A stretch of DNA of 64,000 nt, taken from the NCBI RefSeq assembly GCF_001267155.1, contig NZ_CP012357.1, positions 744,001-808,000 on the forward strand. The letters run 5' to 3'. The notes below the pieces were generated by a model that was not told the origin of the DNA, searched no databases, and was given only the letters and a program-made list of their open reading frames with translations. Numbering within the stretch: the first letter of the stretch is position 1; the number at the start of each line of letters is the position of its first letter. A program made the translations under genes and the position numbers. This DNA comes from Spiroplasma litorale (GTDB lineage Bacteria; Bacillota_I; Bacilli_A; Mycoplasmatales; Mycoplasmataceae). Of this stretch, positions 10,344 to 22,555 are shown one piece after another.

Positions 10344-13300
10344 CTAGAAAGCTTTCTTTAATTTTAATAATAATACAAGTTTTTCTTCTTCAATATTAGA
10401 CTCATTTTTTCTAATAATTGTTTTTCTTTCTATTACTTTTTCAACTTTACCAATAAGTTTTCTATTTCTATAAGTTTTTTTCTCTGAAATTTTATCATCA
10501 TTGTAAAATAAATAAGTTTTATATAGATCAAGATTTAAAAATTCTGCTTGTTGATCATTTAATTTTTTTGGACCTACTTTTCAAGAATTTGGTGTATCTC
10601 AATAAAAAATATCATCTACATCATCATAGTAATTTCCACTATCTGAAAATAGGTTTGTTTTTGTTCTATTTGCATCTATACAAAACAATTTATCTTTTTC
10701 ATTTTTTATAATTCCTTGAACACCTTTTCCCTTAAATCCAGCTTCGTTAATGTTTATTGAACACAAAGCTTGCATTTGCGAATGATTCAGTTCTACTCCA
10801 ATAAAACTTTCAATGTTATCAGTTAATATATTATTAAGATTTTCTTCATTTTTTAATTTAAATTTCAATAAATACAAAACTTCTTTGATAATCAATTTAT
10901 TTTTTTCATTAAATATTAATTCCAATGCTAAATTAATATCATTGTAGTAGATGTCTTTTTTATTTGGACTATGATAAAAAGATGCTAAAATTATGTATTT
11001 TATAAGTTTGCTTTTAGGAATTCTTTTTTCAGATAAAAATATAACGATTTCTTCAAGTAATTGTTTAATATTTGGAAATAAAAATGCTTTAATAACTGCT
11101 AAACTTTTTGAATTTTCATTGAAAAAAGTTTTATTTTTTGACAAATAAAAATCATATATATCAACATTTTTTTCTGTGAAATAATTTTCATATTCTTCAA
11201 ATGTTCCATCAGCGCGATATTCTTCTAATATGGACTTGAATAAATGATTTTTTTCATAGTTTTTTAACTTATCAATAAAATCTTTTTTTTCTAAATTTGT
11301 TAAATGAAAGTTTGAATTACCAGGTAAATAATTATTTATTGAATTTATCGCTTTTTCTAGACAGTTAACTTTTATATTATTAGTTAAATGTATAAATGGT
11401 AAAAAAGGATTAAAGTTATTGTTTACATTTAAATCAACATTATTAACAAAATCATATATTTGTAATTTTTTATCTAAGCTTTTTCTAAGTCCTCTACCTA
11501 ACTGTTGCAGATAAATTATTAAAGAAGTTGTTGGTCTTAAAAAGAAAATAGTATCTACTTCTGGTATATCTACACCTTCATTTAGTATATTCATAACGCA
11601 TAAGTAGTTTATTTTTGCTTTTTTAAATAACTCTATATTTTGATCTCTATTTTTATTATTTTCAGTAGTTATGTAACTACTTCTTTCTCCTTTTTCTGAT
11701 AAAAATGCAGATAATTCTTTTGCATTTTGAGTTGAAGAGCAAAACAAAATTGCTCTAATATCTTTTCTTTGTTTACCAATTCTATTAATGATTGTATTAT
11801 ATATAAACTCATATCTTTTTAAATTATTAAATGTTAATTCAAATTTTTTATCTTTAATACTTAAGTTTTCCAAGTTGATTGTGTCATCTTTTATGAAATA
11901 ATAATCAAAATCAGATAGCATTTCATTTTCAATTGCATCATATAATCTTAATTCACAAGCATGTTCATAATCAAAATATTTATTTATATTAACTCCATCA
12001 GTTCTTTCTGGGGTTGCTGTCAAGCCAAAAACTTGTTTTGAATTATTTGCAATAAATTCAAAAACTTGTTTAAACGTTTTAGCTTCAACGTGGTGAGCTT
12101 CATCAAATATAACAAATTCAAATTTTTTGTTTTTAAATCTTTCTATTCTAAAATATAGTGTATCTTTAGTTATAAATATAAAATTCTCATTTTGAATATC
12201 TACTTCATTGTTTCTTCCATCATACAAATCAATACCAAAATCAGGATCATCTAAAATATTTCTAAATGTCATCATTGCTTGATCAAGAATTTCTTTTGAT
12301 GGGGCAATGTAAATGAAGGAATTTATACTTAACATTTTAACTAATTTTTTATAGATAAATGCCATAGTTGCTGTTTTACCAGTACCAGTCGCCATAACTA
12401 GTAAATGTTTTTTCTTATTTGATTTAATTCTATTTATTATTTCATTAATTATTTTATTTTGATAATCAAATGGTATTAATGCTTTGTTTTTATTGTAAGT
12501 TTTTGAAAATATAGTATTTATATTGTTATTCTTATCATATTCTTGATCAAAATTATCCTCATTTAGTTGTTGTAAAGTAATTAATTCCTTAATTCTTTCT
12601 TCATCATAAACTCTAATGAAATTTTTATCATTTATAAGATTGTTAAAATCTCATAAAAACTGGTCAATTATTTGCGGTTCTTTAAACTCACTAATTTTTA
12701 TATTATATTCTTTACCTGCTATCTGACCTGTTTTGGTAAAATTACTGCTTCCTATATATAAAGTGCTAAACTTATTGTTTCTTTTAAAGAAATAAGCCTT
12801 AATGTGTAACCTACTATTTGTTCTTTCAAATAAGTTTTCAATGTATATATTAACTTTATCTTTATATTTTTTTTCAAGCCTTACAAGCTGTTCTATTGCT
12901 AAAAACTTTGCTCTACCATCATAAGTAGTTGTAATAATTATCATTTTAAATAATTCATTTTTATTTTCTTTAATAAAATTTTCTAACTTATTTACCATTT
13001 CAGCACTAATAAATGGTGATATTATGTAAACAAATTCTGAACTTAAAAATTCTTTTTCAAGGTTATTTCATACTTTTTTAATAATTAACTCATTTTTACT
13101 TAGGTTATCTAATTTCACTTGATTTTTAGTATCAAACTTAATCGCCTTTATTGATGTAAAATTTTCAGGTACAACAATATTTAATATATTATTTAAAAAA
13201 TTAATTTTATCATTTATATTATTTAAGTCTTTTAAATGATCTCTTAAATATTTATTTAATTGTCCTAAAAGCCAATCATTGTCAATGTTGTCAATAATTT

Positions 13301-13379
13301 CTTTATCATCCTCTTTAAACAAATTAACATTTTTATTTGTTAATAACAAATCCAAATGCCCTTTCTTTATTTTTTTCAT
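10344..13379 (-). CDS. PLD-nuclease / DEAH helicase / DUF3427 restriction-like protein
   Basis: A 1011-residue protein. After an unassigned N-terminus, residues 110-240 form a phospholipase-D-type nuclease domain with HIKAYFF (His192, Lys194) and IGSSNFT (210-216). A superfamily 2 helicase follows: Walker A ATGTGKT (330-336), FDEAHH (DEAH 426-429), GLTATPER, and QQLGRGLRKS (about 625-634). The C-terminal 300 residues match DUF3427 in layout, including NHSQMQALCSININEAG and DTPNSWKVGP. Such proteins are ATP-dependent restriction factors; the PLD plus helicase plus C5 methyltransferase combination recalls the NgoAVII and CglI systems, where PLD and helicase are separate chains. It is the first gene of the cassette, read away from the mannitol operon. 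Many TGA Trp codons split it in standard code, but the frame is continuous. Confidence 0.88.
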
Positions 13380-13791
13380 ACTTATAACATTTTCTCCTAA
13401 TTCCAGTTTAACAAAAAATTTTATATAATTTCCTTTTTTATTAAACTAGATTTAAAATACTAAGAAAATTATGATTAAAATATAATAATTTAATGTAACT
13501 TAAATTTTTATGATGCATCTAAATTTAACTACATAAACTAATTTAACTATTTTTAATATTACAAAAATGCTACATTTATAATTATAAAATCTTTATCATC
13601 TATAAAAAATATGATTTTTAAATAAAATAACAAAATTTATTAGATTTTTAATAATAAATATAGCTAAAAAAACCTAAGAAAAAGAGTTGGAATACATAAG
13701 TTTTTTTGTCTAGTAAGTAGACAAAAACAATCTCTAAAACACTTTATATTATGTTTAATTTTTATAATAATTTGAATGAAAGGAGAATTTT
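13380..13791. other. Divergent intergenic region, helicase and mtlA
   Basis: This 412-base gap contains no gene I can support. It is almost pure A/T and must hold the promoters of the defence-like cassette (minus) and the mannitol operon (plus). The helicase ATG has AGGAG about 14 bases upstream, and mtlA has AAAGGAGAA 7 bases upstream. The only distinct structure is the inverted repeat at 13703-13727. Confidence 0.6.
13703..13727 (+). promoter_or_regulatory. Inverted repeat upstream of mtlA, possible MtlR site
   Basis: TTTTTGTCTA and its exact complement are separated by GTAAG, 65 bases before the mtlA ATG. The position fits an operator for the MtlR activator encoded in the same operon. It could instead act as a weak hairpin; no second copy was found upstream of the other mannitol-type gene. 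Confidence 0.45.
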
Positions 13792-15342
13792 ATGGAAGAA
13801 ATAATAAAAGATATTAATAAAAGAGATATTAATAATAAATTTAAATTATTTATTATTAATAATTTTAATAAAAGAACCTCAATGAGAAGAATTCAAAAGT
13901 TTGGTGGTTGATTAAGCGCAATGATTATGCCTATTATTGGATTAATGATTGCATGAGGTTTACTTACTGCATTTTTTATACCAGATGGTTGAACTCCAGT
14001 GCAAGCAATTAATGACTATGTAGTTGGTAATATAATAACTTATTTAATTCCTATATTGATTGGATTTAATGCTGGTAGATTAGTTCATAAAGATCGAGGT
14101 GGTTTTATTGCAACATTTGTTGTTTTTGCAGTAATTGTTGGTAATCAAAGAAACCCAGGGTTTGCAGAAGGTTCTAGTGCTTCACCCCAATTTTTATCAG
14201 CAATGATAGTTGGTCCTGCATCAGCAGGAATTTTAAAGGGAATAGACAAATTACTAGAAGGTAAAATAAAACAAGGATTTGAAATGCTTGTTAATAACTT
14301 TGTAATGGGTTTTCTAGCATTTGGATTAGGTATAGGTGCATTTTATGGAATGCCTTATGTTTTTAATTCAATAACATGAGCTCTAGCTGAAATGGTTAGA
14401 TTTCTAATTAATAATAAACTTATATTTTTAGCAGCTTTGATTGTTGAACCAGCAAAAATATTTTTTTTAAATAATGCAATTAACCATGGTGTGTTTACAG
14501 CACTTTCACCTGAAATGGTTTTGGGAAAAGGAAAATCAATTCTTTATTTACTAGAATCAAATCCAGGTCCTGGACTAGGAGCTTTAATTACATTAATAAT
14601 TTTTGATAAAAAACAAAGAGAAAACGCTGCAGGTGCATCGATCATTCATTTTTTTGGAGGAATACACGAAGTATACTTCCCTTTCATATTAATGAAACTT
14701 GAAATGATAATTGCACTTATAGCTGGAGGTCTTGTAGGTGATGCAATATTTCAAATATTTGATGCTGGATTAGTTGCACCAGCATCACCTGGATCAATTA
14801 TAGCTATTGCAGCATTCATTAAATCTGAACCAATGAATTATGCAGGTGTATTTTTAGGTGTATTTGGAGCATGTGGTGCTTCAGTACTTATGGGATCATT
14901 AATTCATATTATAATGAGAAAAAAATACAAAAAAATGAGTGGGCAAGAATTGGATAATGCTACAAAAAAACTTGAAGAAATTAAAGGTAAAAAATTGAAT
15001 TTAAATAAAAATACTATAGTTAATTTAAGTCAAGTTGAAACAATTATATTTGCTTGTGAAGCAGGAATGGGTTCAAGTGCAATGGGAGCTTCGTTATTGA
15101 GAAAAAAATTAAAAGAAAATGAAATAGATGTTAAAGTAATTAACTATCCTGTAAAAGAATTACCAAAAGATTGTAAATACGTTATAACTCAAAGTCAATT
15201 AACTGATTATGCAAAACAAAAAGCTCCAAATGCAATCCATAAAAGCATCTCAAATTTTTTAGACAAACAATTTTATGATAAAATAATTAATGAGTTTAAA
15301 GAAATTAAAGAGATAAATAATGAAAAAAGAGAGACAGTTTAG
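13792..15342 (+). CDS. mtlA: PTS mannitol transporter, IICB
   Basis: A 516-residue mannitol permease. The IIC part begins after a 35-residue cytoplasmic lead with FGGWLSAMIMPIIGLMIAWG and has GFNAGRLVHKDRGG, the NNAINHG loop, SNPGPGLGALI and GGIHEVYFPF. The IIB domain has Cys422 in FACEAGMGSSAM. No IIA domain is present. It starts the operon mtlA-mtlR-mtlD and its last 23 bases overlap mtlR. Since mtlD follows, mannitol is the likely substrate and mannitol-1-phosphate the product. It is a diverged relative of the permease at 243-1829. Confidence 0.95.
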
Positions 15343-17194
15343 AATAATCTATATATTATTAAACTATAAAAAGGTTGATAAAACTGTCTTAATGAATCAT
15401 TTTAATATCAGTCAAAAAACTATTAATAGAGATATTGACGATATTAATATCTGACTAAATGAAAATAATGAAAATAATGAAAATAATATTATAGTAAATG
15501 ATAATGAAATTGAATTCTTTGGAAAATCAATGAATATTTTGGATAAACTGCAGTTAGATGATAATTTTCTTTTAAAAGAGGAAAGACTTCTTTACATATA
15601 TTTAACTGTAAGCAAAGACAATTGTGTTACAAAAACTCAATTAGTAGACGATTTAGATATATCACCCAATTTATTTGAAAATGACTTAAAAAACTTAAAA
15701 CAAATTTTAAAGAAGAATGATATAAATTTATTCATAACAAAATACGGGGTAAAATTTTCAACTATTTCATCAGAAAGTAATATAAATATTTTAATTGAGT
15801 TGACAATTAATCATTTGTTATTTAAAAAAGTTTATTCAATTTTAAAACTAAATAAAATTGAAAAACTTTTTTCAAATTATATTTATAATTTTTTAAAAAG
15901 TAAATACAATATTAATATTTATAACAAAATATTTTATTGAATTTTAGAATATACATCTAATCAGATTAATATGTCAAATTTGAATGTAATTATTTTATCA
16001 ATTAAGTTGACTTTTTGACTTAATCATAAAAATAATCAAAGCATATTGAATAAGGTTGATTATATTGAATACTACAATGAATTTATAGAAACAATTAAAA
16101 GTATATATATTAAAGATAGTATAGATATTTTATTTGAAGATAGTGGTAATCTTTTACAAAACAAATTAGTAATAAACAAATTTATTATAAAACTAATAAA
16201 TGATATAGAAAAATTATTTAAATATAAAGTTAAAATAAATGAGGAAATCATTGAAAGAATTCAAAATCATATTTCTTCTAATTTATTTATAACCAATAAA
16301 GATGAGTTTATCTTAGAAGAGTATTCAAAGAATTTATCGAACTATAGGGATAAATATGATGAATTATGAAATGTTATTAATTCTAATGTTTTTAAATATT
16401 TTAAAGAATTTAATAATTATGAATTATTAAGCTATGAAATATTTATACATATACTTGTTTGATATGATTCGTACATCTATAGCTTAGATTTTAAAATTTT
16501 AACTGTGTGTATTGGCGGAATGGGTCAAAGTGCAATGATAAAAAATCATTTAAACTCTTTGTATAGGAATGCAAAAATTAATAACATGTCATATTCAATG
16601 ATAAATATCAAAGAATTAAAAGATTATGATTTGGTTATTTCTTCAATTGACTTAAGCGAGTATAACCTAAGTAATTTATTGGTATTGCCAATTCTTATGT
16701 TGTTAAGCAAAAAAAATGAAGTACATAAAATTATATGTGAAAAAATATATAGAAAATTAATAGGTATTGATATGAAAAATAGTATTTTAAAAAAAGAAAA
16801 TATAAAAATTAATCAATCTGCAAAAGATAAGTATGATGCAATTAAGCAATGTGGAAAACTTTTAGAAGAGCTTGGATATATAGAAAATAAATATATTGAG
16901 TCAATGTTAGAAAGAGAGAAAAAATACTCTGTATACATAGGAAACTACTTAGCAATTCCACATGGTATGAATGATGAGGGAGTAATTAATGATGGTATTG
17001 TCATTATTCATTTTAAAGATCCAATAGATTATGACTCAAATCCAGTACATTTCTTTATAGGGATTGCAGCAAAATCTGATAATCATGTTGAAATACTTGC
17101 AAATATTGCAGAAAAAATGATGGACATAGAATATGTTGAAAATTTAATTAAAAATCCTTCTGAAGATTTATTTGTAAAGGAGTTCAATTTTTAA
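15320..17194 (+). CDS. mtlR: Mannitol operon activator MtlR with intact IIB and IIA domains
   Basis: A 624-residue PTS-regulated activator. The order is an N-terminal helix-turn-helix (HFNISQKTINRDIDDIN), a second DNA-binding module, two PRD regions that are strongly diverged, a IIB-Gat-like domain with Cys397 in VCIGGMGQS, and a IIA-Mtl-like domain with His548 in YLAIPHGMN. MtlR proteins of Firmicutes have this layout, and their activity is set by phosphorylation of PRDs, the IIB cysteine and IIA. Here the IIA end is very well kept (LEREKKYS through GIAAKSDNHVEIL) and the operon has no separate mtlF, so this domain may also feed phosphate to MtlA; that is inference. The start overlaps mtlA by 23 bases. 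A possible target is the repeat at 13703. Confidence 0.88.
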
Positions 17195-18319
17195 ATGAAA
17201 ATAATACACTATGGAGCAGGAAATATTGGACGAGGATTTATCGCCCCAATATTATTAAACAATAACCAAAATAATGAATTTTGATTTGTAGATAGTAATG
17301 AAAATATTATAAATTTATTAAAAAATAAAAGCAGTTATAAAGTTATAGAATTAGATGAAAATAAAAATACAACATTTATAACAGGATACAAAGCTGTAAA
17401 ACCACAAGATTTAGAAAAAAATGTTGATATTGAGAATATCGACATAATAACTACATCGATAGGTTCTAATAATTTAAGTTTTATTAAAAATCAAATCATA
17501 TCAATAATTAAGATAAAAGAAGTATCTAAAAAGAATTTAATTATAATGTGTTGTGAAAATGGAGTAAATATTTCTAATTGGTTTTCTAAGGAAATATCAA
17601 AAGATTACTCTTATGATAATAAATTAATATTTTTTGTAGATGTAATGGTGGATCGAATAGTACCTAATAAAGTTTTAGAAGACGCTAATGTTGAGGTAGA
17701 ACCATATTACTCATGAGTTGTTGATGAAACAAATTGGCCTGTTAAGGTTGAAAAAATAAATAATATAACATACACCAACAATATAAATGCTGAAATTTGC
17801 AAAAAAGTTTGAATGTTAAATGGTGGTCATGCATCATTATCTTGAAAAGAATGAAAATTATCAAAATTTAAAAATAAAATAATCAACAAAACTTTAAATG
17901 ATGAAAATAATAAAGAACTAATTTTATTTCTAAAAAATTATTTATTAGAAATATCAAAAGTATTAGAGTTAGAATTTAATTTAAAAAAAGAATCTTTAGA
18001 TACTTTTATAGACACAGTAATTAAAAGATTTAAAAATATTCATATAAATGATGAATTTGAAAGAGTGGCTAGAAACACAATAAAAAAAATTCAGCTAGAT
18101 GAAAGGATTTTAATGCCCTTTTCTTTGGCAATAAAAAATAATATTGAATGCAACTATATAAAAGAAACAATTATAAATGCAATTTCTTATAATAATGTAA
18201 ATGACGTAGATGGAAATACTATAAATGAATTAACTAAGAAAGGTTATAATAAATTCGATTTAATTAAAGAGTTAATTAATAATATAGATGATAGTTTAAT
18301 TAATGAAATATTGAAATAA
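17195..18319 (+). CDS. mtlD: Mannitol-1-phosphate 5-dehydrogenase
   Basis: A 374-residue NAD-dependent enzyme that turns mannitol-1-phosphate into fructose-6-phosphate. The N-terminus KIIHYGAGNIGRGFIAPIL is the family's dinucleotide-binding signature. Other markers are CCENGVN, VDVMVDRIVP, the LNGGHASLSW segment (family N-G-x-H) and a C-terminal helix bundle. Its ATG follows the mtlR stop directly, and AAGGAG lies inside the mtlR end 13 bases upstream. A terminator at 18394 closes the operon. Confidence 0.97.
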
Positions 18320-18393
18320 TAAAAATGTAACTTAAAAAACGTAAATACTTAATCAATAAATAATGTATATTAAATTAAAATGTTGCACTAATT

Positions 18394-18423
18394 ACTCCAT
18401 AATAATTTTTGTGGAGTTTTTTG
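18394..18423 (+). terminator. Terminator of the mtl operon
   Basis: ACTCCA pairs with TGGAGT across a 12-base loop and six T follow. It lies 75 bases after the mtlD stop. Confidence 0.75.
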
Positions 18424-18554
18424 TATTTTAAATTTATATTTTACAATATAGTTTTTAGTATATTTAATACAAATAAAAATACTATTCACATGTATTAAAT
18501 GATTATAAAAAATAAATATCCATTTATTAAAACTTTTGAACATTTAATTATTTA

Positions 18555-18580
18555 ATTTAATAACTTACAAGTTATTAAAT
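18555..18580. repeat. Palindrome between two terminators
   Basis: A perfect 12-base inverted repeat, ATTTAATAACTT and its complement, with a 2-base centre. No T run follows on either strand. Function unknown. The rest of the gap 18424-18593 holds nothing I can support. Confidence 0.5.
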
Positions 18581-18593
18581 ATAAAAATATTAG

Positions 18594-18624
18594 ACAAAAA
18601 ACCATCTATTTTTTTAATAGATGG
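18594..18624 (-). terminator. Terminator of the lac operon
   Basis: ACCATCTATT pairs with AATAGATGGT and, read on the minus strand, six T follow. It closes the lac operon after the small membrane protein gene at 18670. Confidence 0.8.
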
Positions 18625-18669
18625 TTAACTTAAGTTTCTGAATTCTTTCTTTATATAAATTTATTTATG

Positions 18670-18894
18670 TTAAAAAATATAGTAAATTATTAAACATAGA
18701 CCAACAATAAAAAGCATTGTAAACACGGTATTAAATATAATTTTTGAGTAAACTTTTTTTTGATCTTTAATTACTTCAAAACTATCTTCATTAACTTTTT
18801 TTAAATTTATTTTACTTTTTTTTAAAAAAATAATAAAACCAATAACTGAAAGAGATACTAGTAAAATGCCAAATATTAATAAAAATATTTTCAT
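18670..18894 (-). CDS. Small two-helix membrane protein at the end of the lac operon
   Basis: A 74-residue protein with two hydrophobic segments, IFLLIFGILLVSLSVIGFII at the N-terminus and a C-terminal one with FTMLFIVGLCLIIYYIF, joined by a basic linker. Its ATG comes one base after the lacF stop, provided lacF is read through a TGA Trp codon; this favours this ATG over the one at 18915. I do not recognise the family. A similar-sized two-helix protein sits in the amino-sugar operon at 30979, so these may be small PTS-associated membrane proteins. Confidence 0.65.
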   Translation of the reverse strand: MKIFLLIFGILLVSLSVIGFIIFLKKSKINLKKVNEDSFEVIKDQKKVYSKIIFNTVFTMLFIVGLCLIIYYIF

Positions 18895-18895
18895 A

Positions 18896-19210
18896 TTATT
18901 TTTTTCAAAGTGCAATTAAGTGATCTGCTATATCTTTTAATAAAATTGTTGTCATTAGATGATCTTGACCGTGAACCATTGTAATTGTTACGTCACTGTA
19001 ATTTCCCTTAGCTTCATCGAATAACATATCAGCTTGTGCACGATGTGCTTGATTTATTAAATCTGTTGCTTCTTTTAAAAGATCATCAACCTTATCAAAG
19101 TTATTATTTTTTGCTTCATCTAAAGCTTCTAATATATAACTACGAGCTTCACCTGCATAAGCAACTAATTCAAGACCTTTCATTGTAACTTGTTTTTTTG
19201 TATCAGACAT
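18896..19210 (-). CDS. lacF: PTS lactose/cellobiose-family IIA
   Basis: A 104-residue cytoplasmic phosphocarrier. The helical-bundle family is recognised by MKGLELVAYAGEARSYILEA, INQAHRAQADML and the active-site region VHGQDHLMTTILL, with His80 as the likely phosphorylated residue. In code 4 the C-terminus is ALWKK, because the first TGA is Trp and the stop is TAA at 18896. It passes phosphate to the IIB domain of lacE at 20664. Confidence 0.92.
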
Positions 19211-19225
19211 AATAATACCTCAATT

Positions 19226-20671
19226 CTAATTTTTACCTATTTTCTTTAATAATTCATCAATATTAATTTTTTCATCAAGTCTATTTTGTTTTGATTTTTC
19301 TAATCATCAATAGGAACTTAATTTTTCGTATCTTTTTTGATTTTCAAAATCTACATAAAATAAACCATATCTTTTATTATACCCATTTGTTCAACTAAAC
19401 ATATCCATATGACTTCATAAATAATAATGTTGAATATTTTCACCCTTATCATTTAATTTTTGAATAACATCAAAATGATCTTGAATATAATTAATTCTAT
19501 CAATATCTTTAATAAATGGTGTATTCTTTATATCTTCTAAATCACCAAATCCATTTTCAGTTATAAATATTGGTTTTTTACAATTATATTTATTAGATAC
19601 TCAATCAACAACAATAGCTAATCCATCTGGATAAATATTTCAATCTCAATTAGTTGTTTTAACACCATCTTTTTTAACAACTTTTCATAATCAAGGAACG
19701 CTGAATTTTGATTTACCTTTTTCACCAGTAGTATTAACTTCAAATTCAAATTTATCATCTGGTTTTTCAACAAAAGTTGTAAAGTAATAATTTATACCAA
19801 TTCAGTCAATTATTTCAGCTGCTTTTTTTATAATTTTTAAATCTTCTTCTTGAGGTTTAAAAATAAAATCATAATTTTTTAATACATCATTAATTAAACC
19901 TATTGTTTCTTTTGAAAATTCTCCTGATGTAATTGGTTCTAAAAAACTTCAATTAGTAATTGCATTTGCTCTATTAGAAGCACTAATACTTTCAGGTTTA
20001 TTATCTATTGGTTGAAATGGACACACATTTGCAGGAACTCCTATTTCTCCTTTATATTTATTTTCTTTAAACATAATTACAGTTTTTGCATGTGCAATTA
20101 CCATATTATATTGTTGTTTAAAAAAGTGTCCATATTCCAAATTAAAGAATGGAGGTAGTGCTGCTTTTATATTTTTTTGTTCTGAATAAGCGTTTATTTC
20201 ATTAATTGTAGATCAATAATAAATTTCAGTAAATTCTTCAAAGCAGAATCTTGCAAAATATAAAAAGTCATCAACATTATTTCTTGATAAAAAGTCCCCT
20301 TTTTCAACAAATCATTGCGGTGAATCAAAATGGTGTAATGTTACATTTGGTGTTATACCGTATTCTAACATTTTTTTAAAAAACCTATGATAATGATCAA
20401 CTGCTTTTTTATTCACATCTTTTGCGTTTTTTGGAAATATTCTACTTCAAGGTATTGATACTCTTAATACTTCAATCCCGTACTCTTTTGCCAACCTAAA
20501 GTCTTCGTCATATTTTGTATAAAACTCACTTGCAGGTTCTGGGTTATATTTTGCAATAGACTTATCATCTAATAAAACATCATCTCAAACACATTTTCCT
20601 CTATTATCAGTTTTTAAGTTACCCTCACATTGAAAAGCAGCTGTTGCGGTTCCCAATTTTACTTTAATCAT
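19226..20671 (-). CDS. lacG: 6-phospho-beta-galactosidase, GH1
   Basis: A 481-residue GH1 enzyme that splits phosphorylated disaccharide inside the cell. The N-terminus GTATAAFQCEGN, the acid/base region YWSTINEINAYS and the nucleophile region FITENGFGD are GH1 landmarks. The neighbours lacA, lacB, lacE and lacF make 6-phospho-beta-galactosidase (giving galactose-6-phosphate) more likely than 6-phospho-beta-glucosidase. The start follows GGAGGAG and overlaps the lacE stop by 8 bases. Substrate choice rests on context. Confidence 0.9.
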
Positions 20672-22523
20672 TTTTTTTCTCTCCTCCACTAGTTAATTTT
20701 TCAATTACTTGTATTTTTGCAAAATCCTTATCATTAATCATTTTTAAAAACTCTGCACCTTTGGTTTGATATACCTTTAAATTTGAAGTTTTAGAAATAT
20801 TTATTAAATCTTTTTCTATAGCTCTTGCTTGTGGTGATATTATGACTAAATCTGTGTCATTTATAAATTCTGAATAATTACCTGAAGAACAAGCTTTAGC
20901 ATTAATTTTTAATTTGTCATCTTTAAAGGTACTGTTAATTGATTCGGCTAACATTGCGCTAGTTCCAGCTCCAATACATACAACTAATATTTCGATTTGT
21001 TTATTTGAATAATCATTAAGATTTTTAAATTTATTTGTAATATTTTCACTAGATATTGGCTGAGATCCTTTTGCATTTAAAACTGCTTTTTGTGCTAATA
21101 TTTTTTCTATAATTTCTTTGTGTTTTTGTTTATGGAATAAGTAATCACCCAGTCATCTAACACCACTTCGATAATCAACAAATTCATCATTTTGAACTGA
21201 TATTTCTTTTTTATAATAAACATTATCTTGCAATATTATAAATGGGAAATACATTCCAAAACTAACACCAAACCAAACAAATGGAACTATAAATGCTTGC
21301 CATTGGAATCCAACACTTATTGGCATCGCAAGGAATATCGGCATACTTCAGGGCATTGAAATGTAACTTGAATTCATCCCTAATAGTTCAACAAAAATAA
21401 CACCAATTGTTCCATTTATTAATGGAGTTATCAAGAAAGGAACTGCCATTAATGGATTTAAAATTGATGGTACTCCAAATAATATAGGTTCATTAACTTG
21501 AAACATAACAGGAACCAAAGCAACTAGTCCTATTGACTTTAATTGTTTAGATTTACAAAATAAAATTATAAGTAGTGGAACTGCAATTTGTGCACCTGTA
21601 CCACCCATTGAATATGCCCCCATTGCCATTGGATTGGGTCACATATTTTTTGCTTGCATCCCATTTTTTATTGCATCAATATTTTCTTGCAAACCTAAAG
21701 CTCCAAGACTATCAGTTACACCACTTCAAACTGATGTATGAATTCCGCAAAATCAAGTTAAAGCCAATACAAATGATCAACCTACAAAGAAATAATTATT
21801 TTTCGCCCCTTCAATTAAAGGTGTAAGTCAACCAAATATAGTATTAAGCATTGACTCTTTTAAAAAGTATGAAAATAAAAATCCAATTACACCATATATT
21901 ATTATTGTAAAAAGCATTGGAAAGATATTTAAAAATGAGTGTGATATATTTTGAGGTACTTGTTTTGGTAATCTAATTGTTAAATTAAATCTATAACATA
22001 ATCAAAATATTCACGGTACAGTAAGTCCTGTAATCATAGCTATAAAAATACCTTTTACACCAAATATTTCATAAACAACTTCTTTAAATGAACCATCAGC
22101 TGAATAACCTAGTGATATTAGAACATATGCTATCATTGATGCTGTACCAATTATAAATAAGTTCATTTTCTTTTCAGGTTTTAATGTTGAATTAATTTTA
22201 TCTGCCATTCTTGCTGAAATGGTTGTACATAATGCAAAACCAAGTAATCCATATGATAAGTTGTAAAGTCTCATACAAAATGCATGATATGCAAAATAAC
22301 CATCACCTTCACTATATTTCAAACCAAAAGATGGAGCTAATTCTGCTAACAAAATAAATATAGTTGATGCAATAATTATTGGCATTACTAAAATGAAGCC
22401 TTCCATTATTGAAGATACAAATTTATTTTGTGATACTTTTTGAGCAAACGAAATCATAACTTGACCAAACTTTTTTAGCTTGTTATTATTTTTGTTCTGC
22501 CCTTTTTCTAAAGCATTTTTCAT
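20664..22523 (-). CDS. lacE: PTS lactose-type transporter, IICB
   Basis: A 619-residue permease with IIC first and IIB last. The IIC domain has SSIMEGFILVMPIIIAST, NPMAMGAYSMGGTGAQIAVP and NEPILFGVPSILNP, typical of lactose/cellobiose carriers. The C-terminal IIB domain has Cys516 in VVCIGAGTSAML. The fused IICB form is characteristic of LacE, whereas cellobiose carriers usually have IIB apart. Several TGA Trp codons are in frame. It lies between lacB and lacG. Confidence 0.93.
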
Positions 22524-22555
22524 TTGTTCAAATCCTTTCTATATAAAGTTTATTT

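Noticed and set aside
22528-22545. TTCAAATCC-like stretch as a tRNA T-arm
   Set aside because: It is the complement of a ribosome site before lacE; no acceptor or anticodon stem can be drawn around it.
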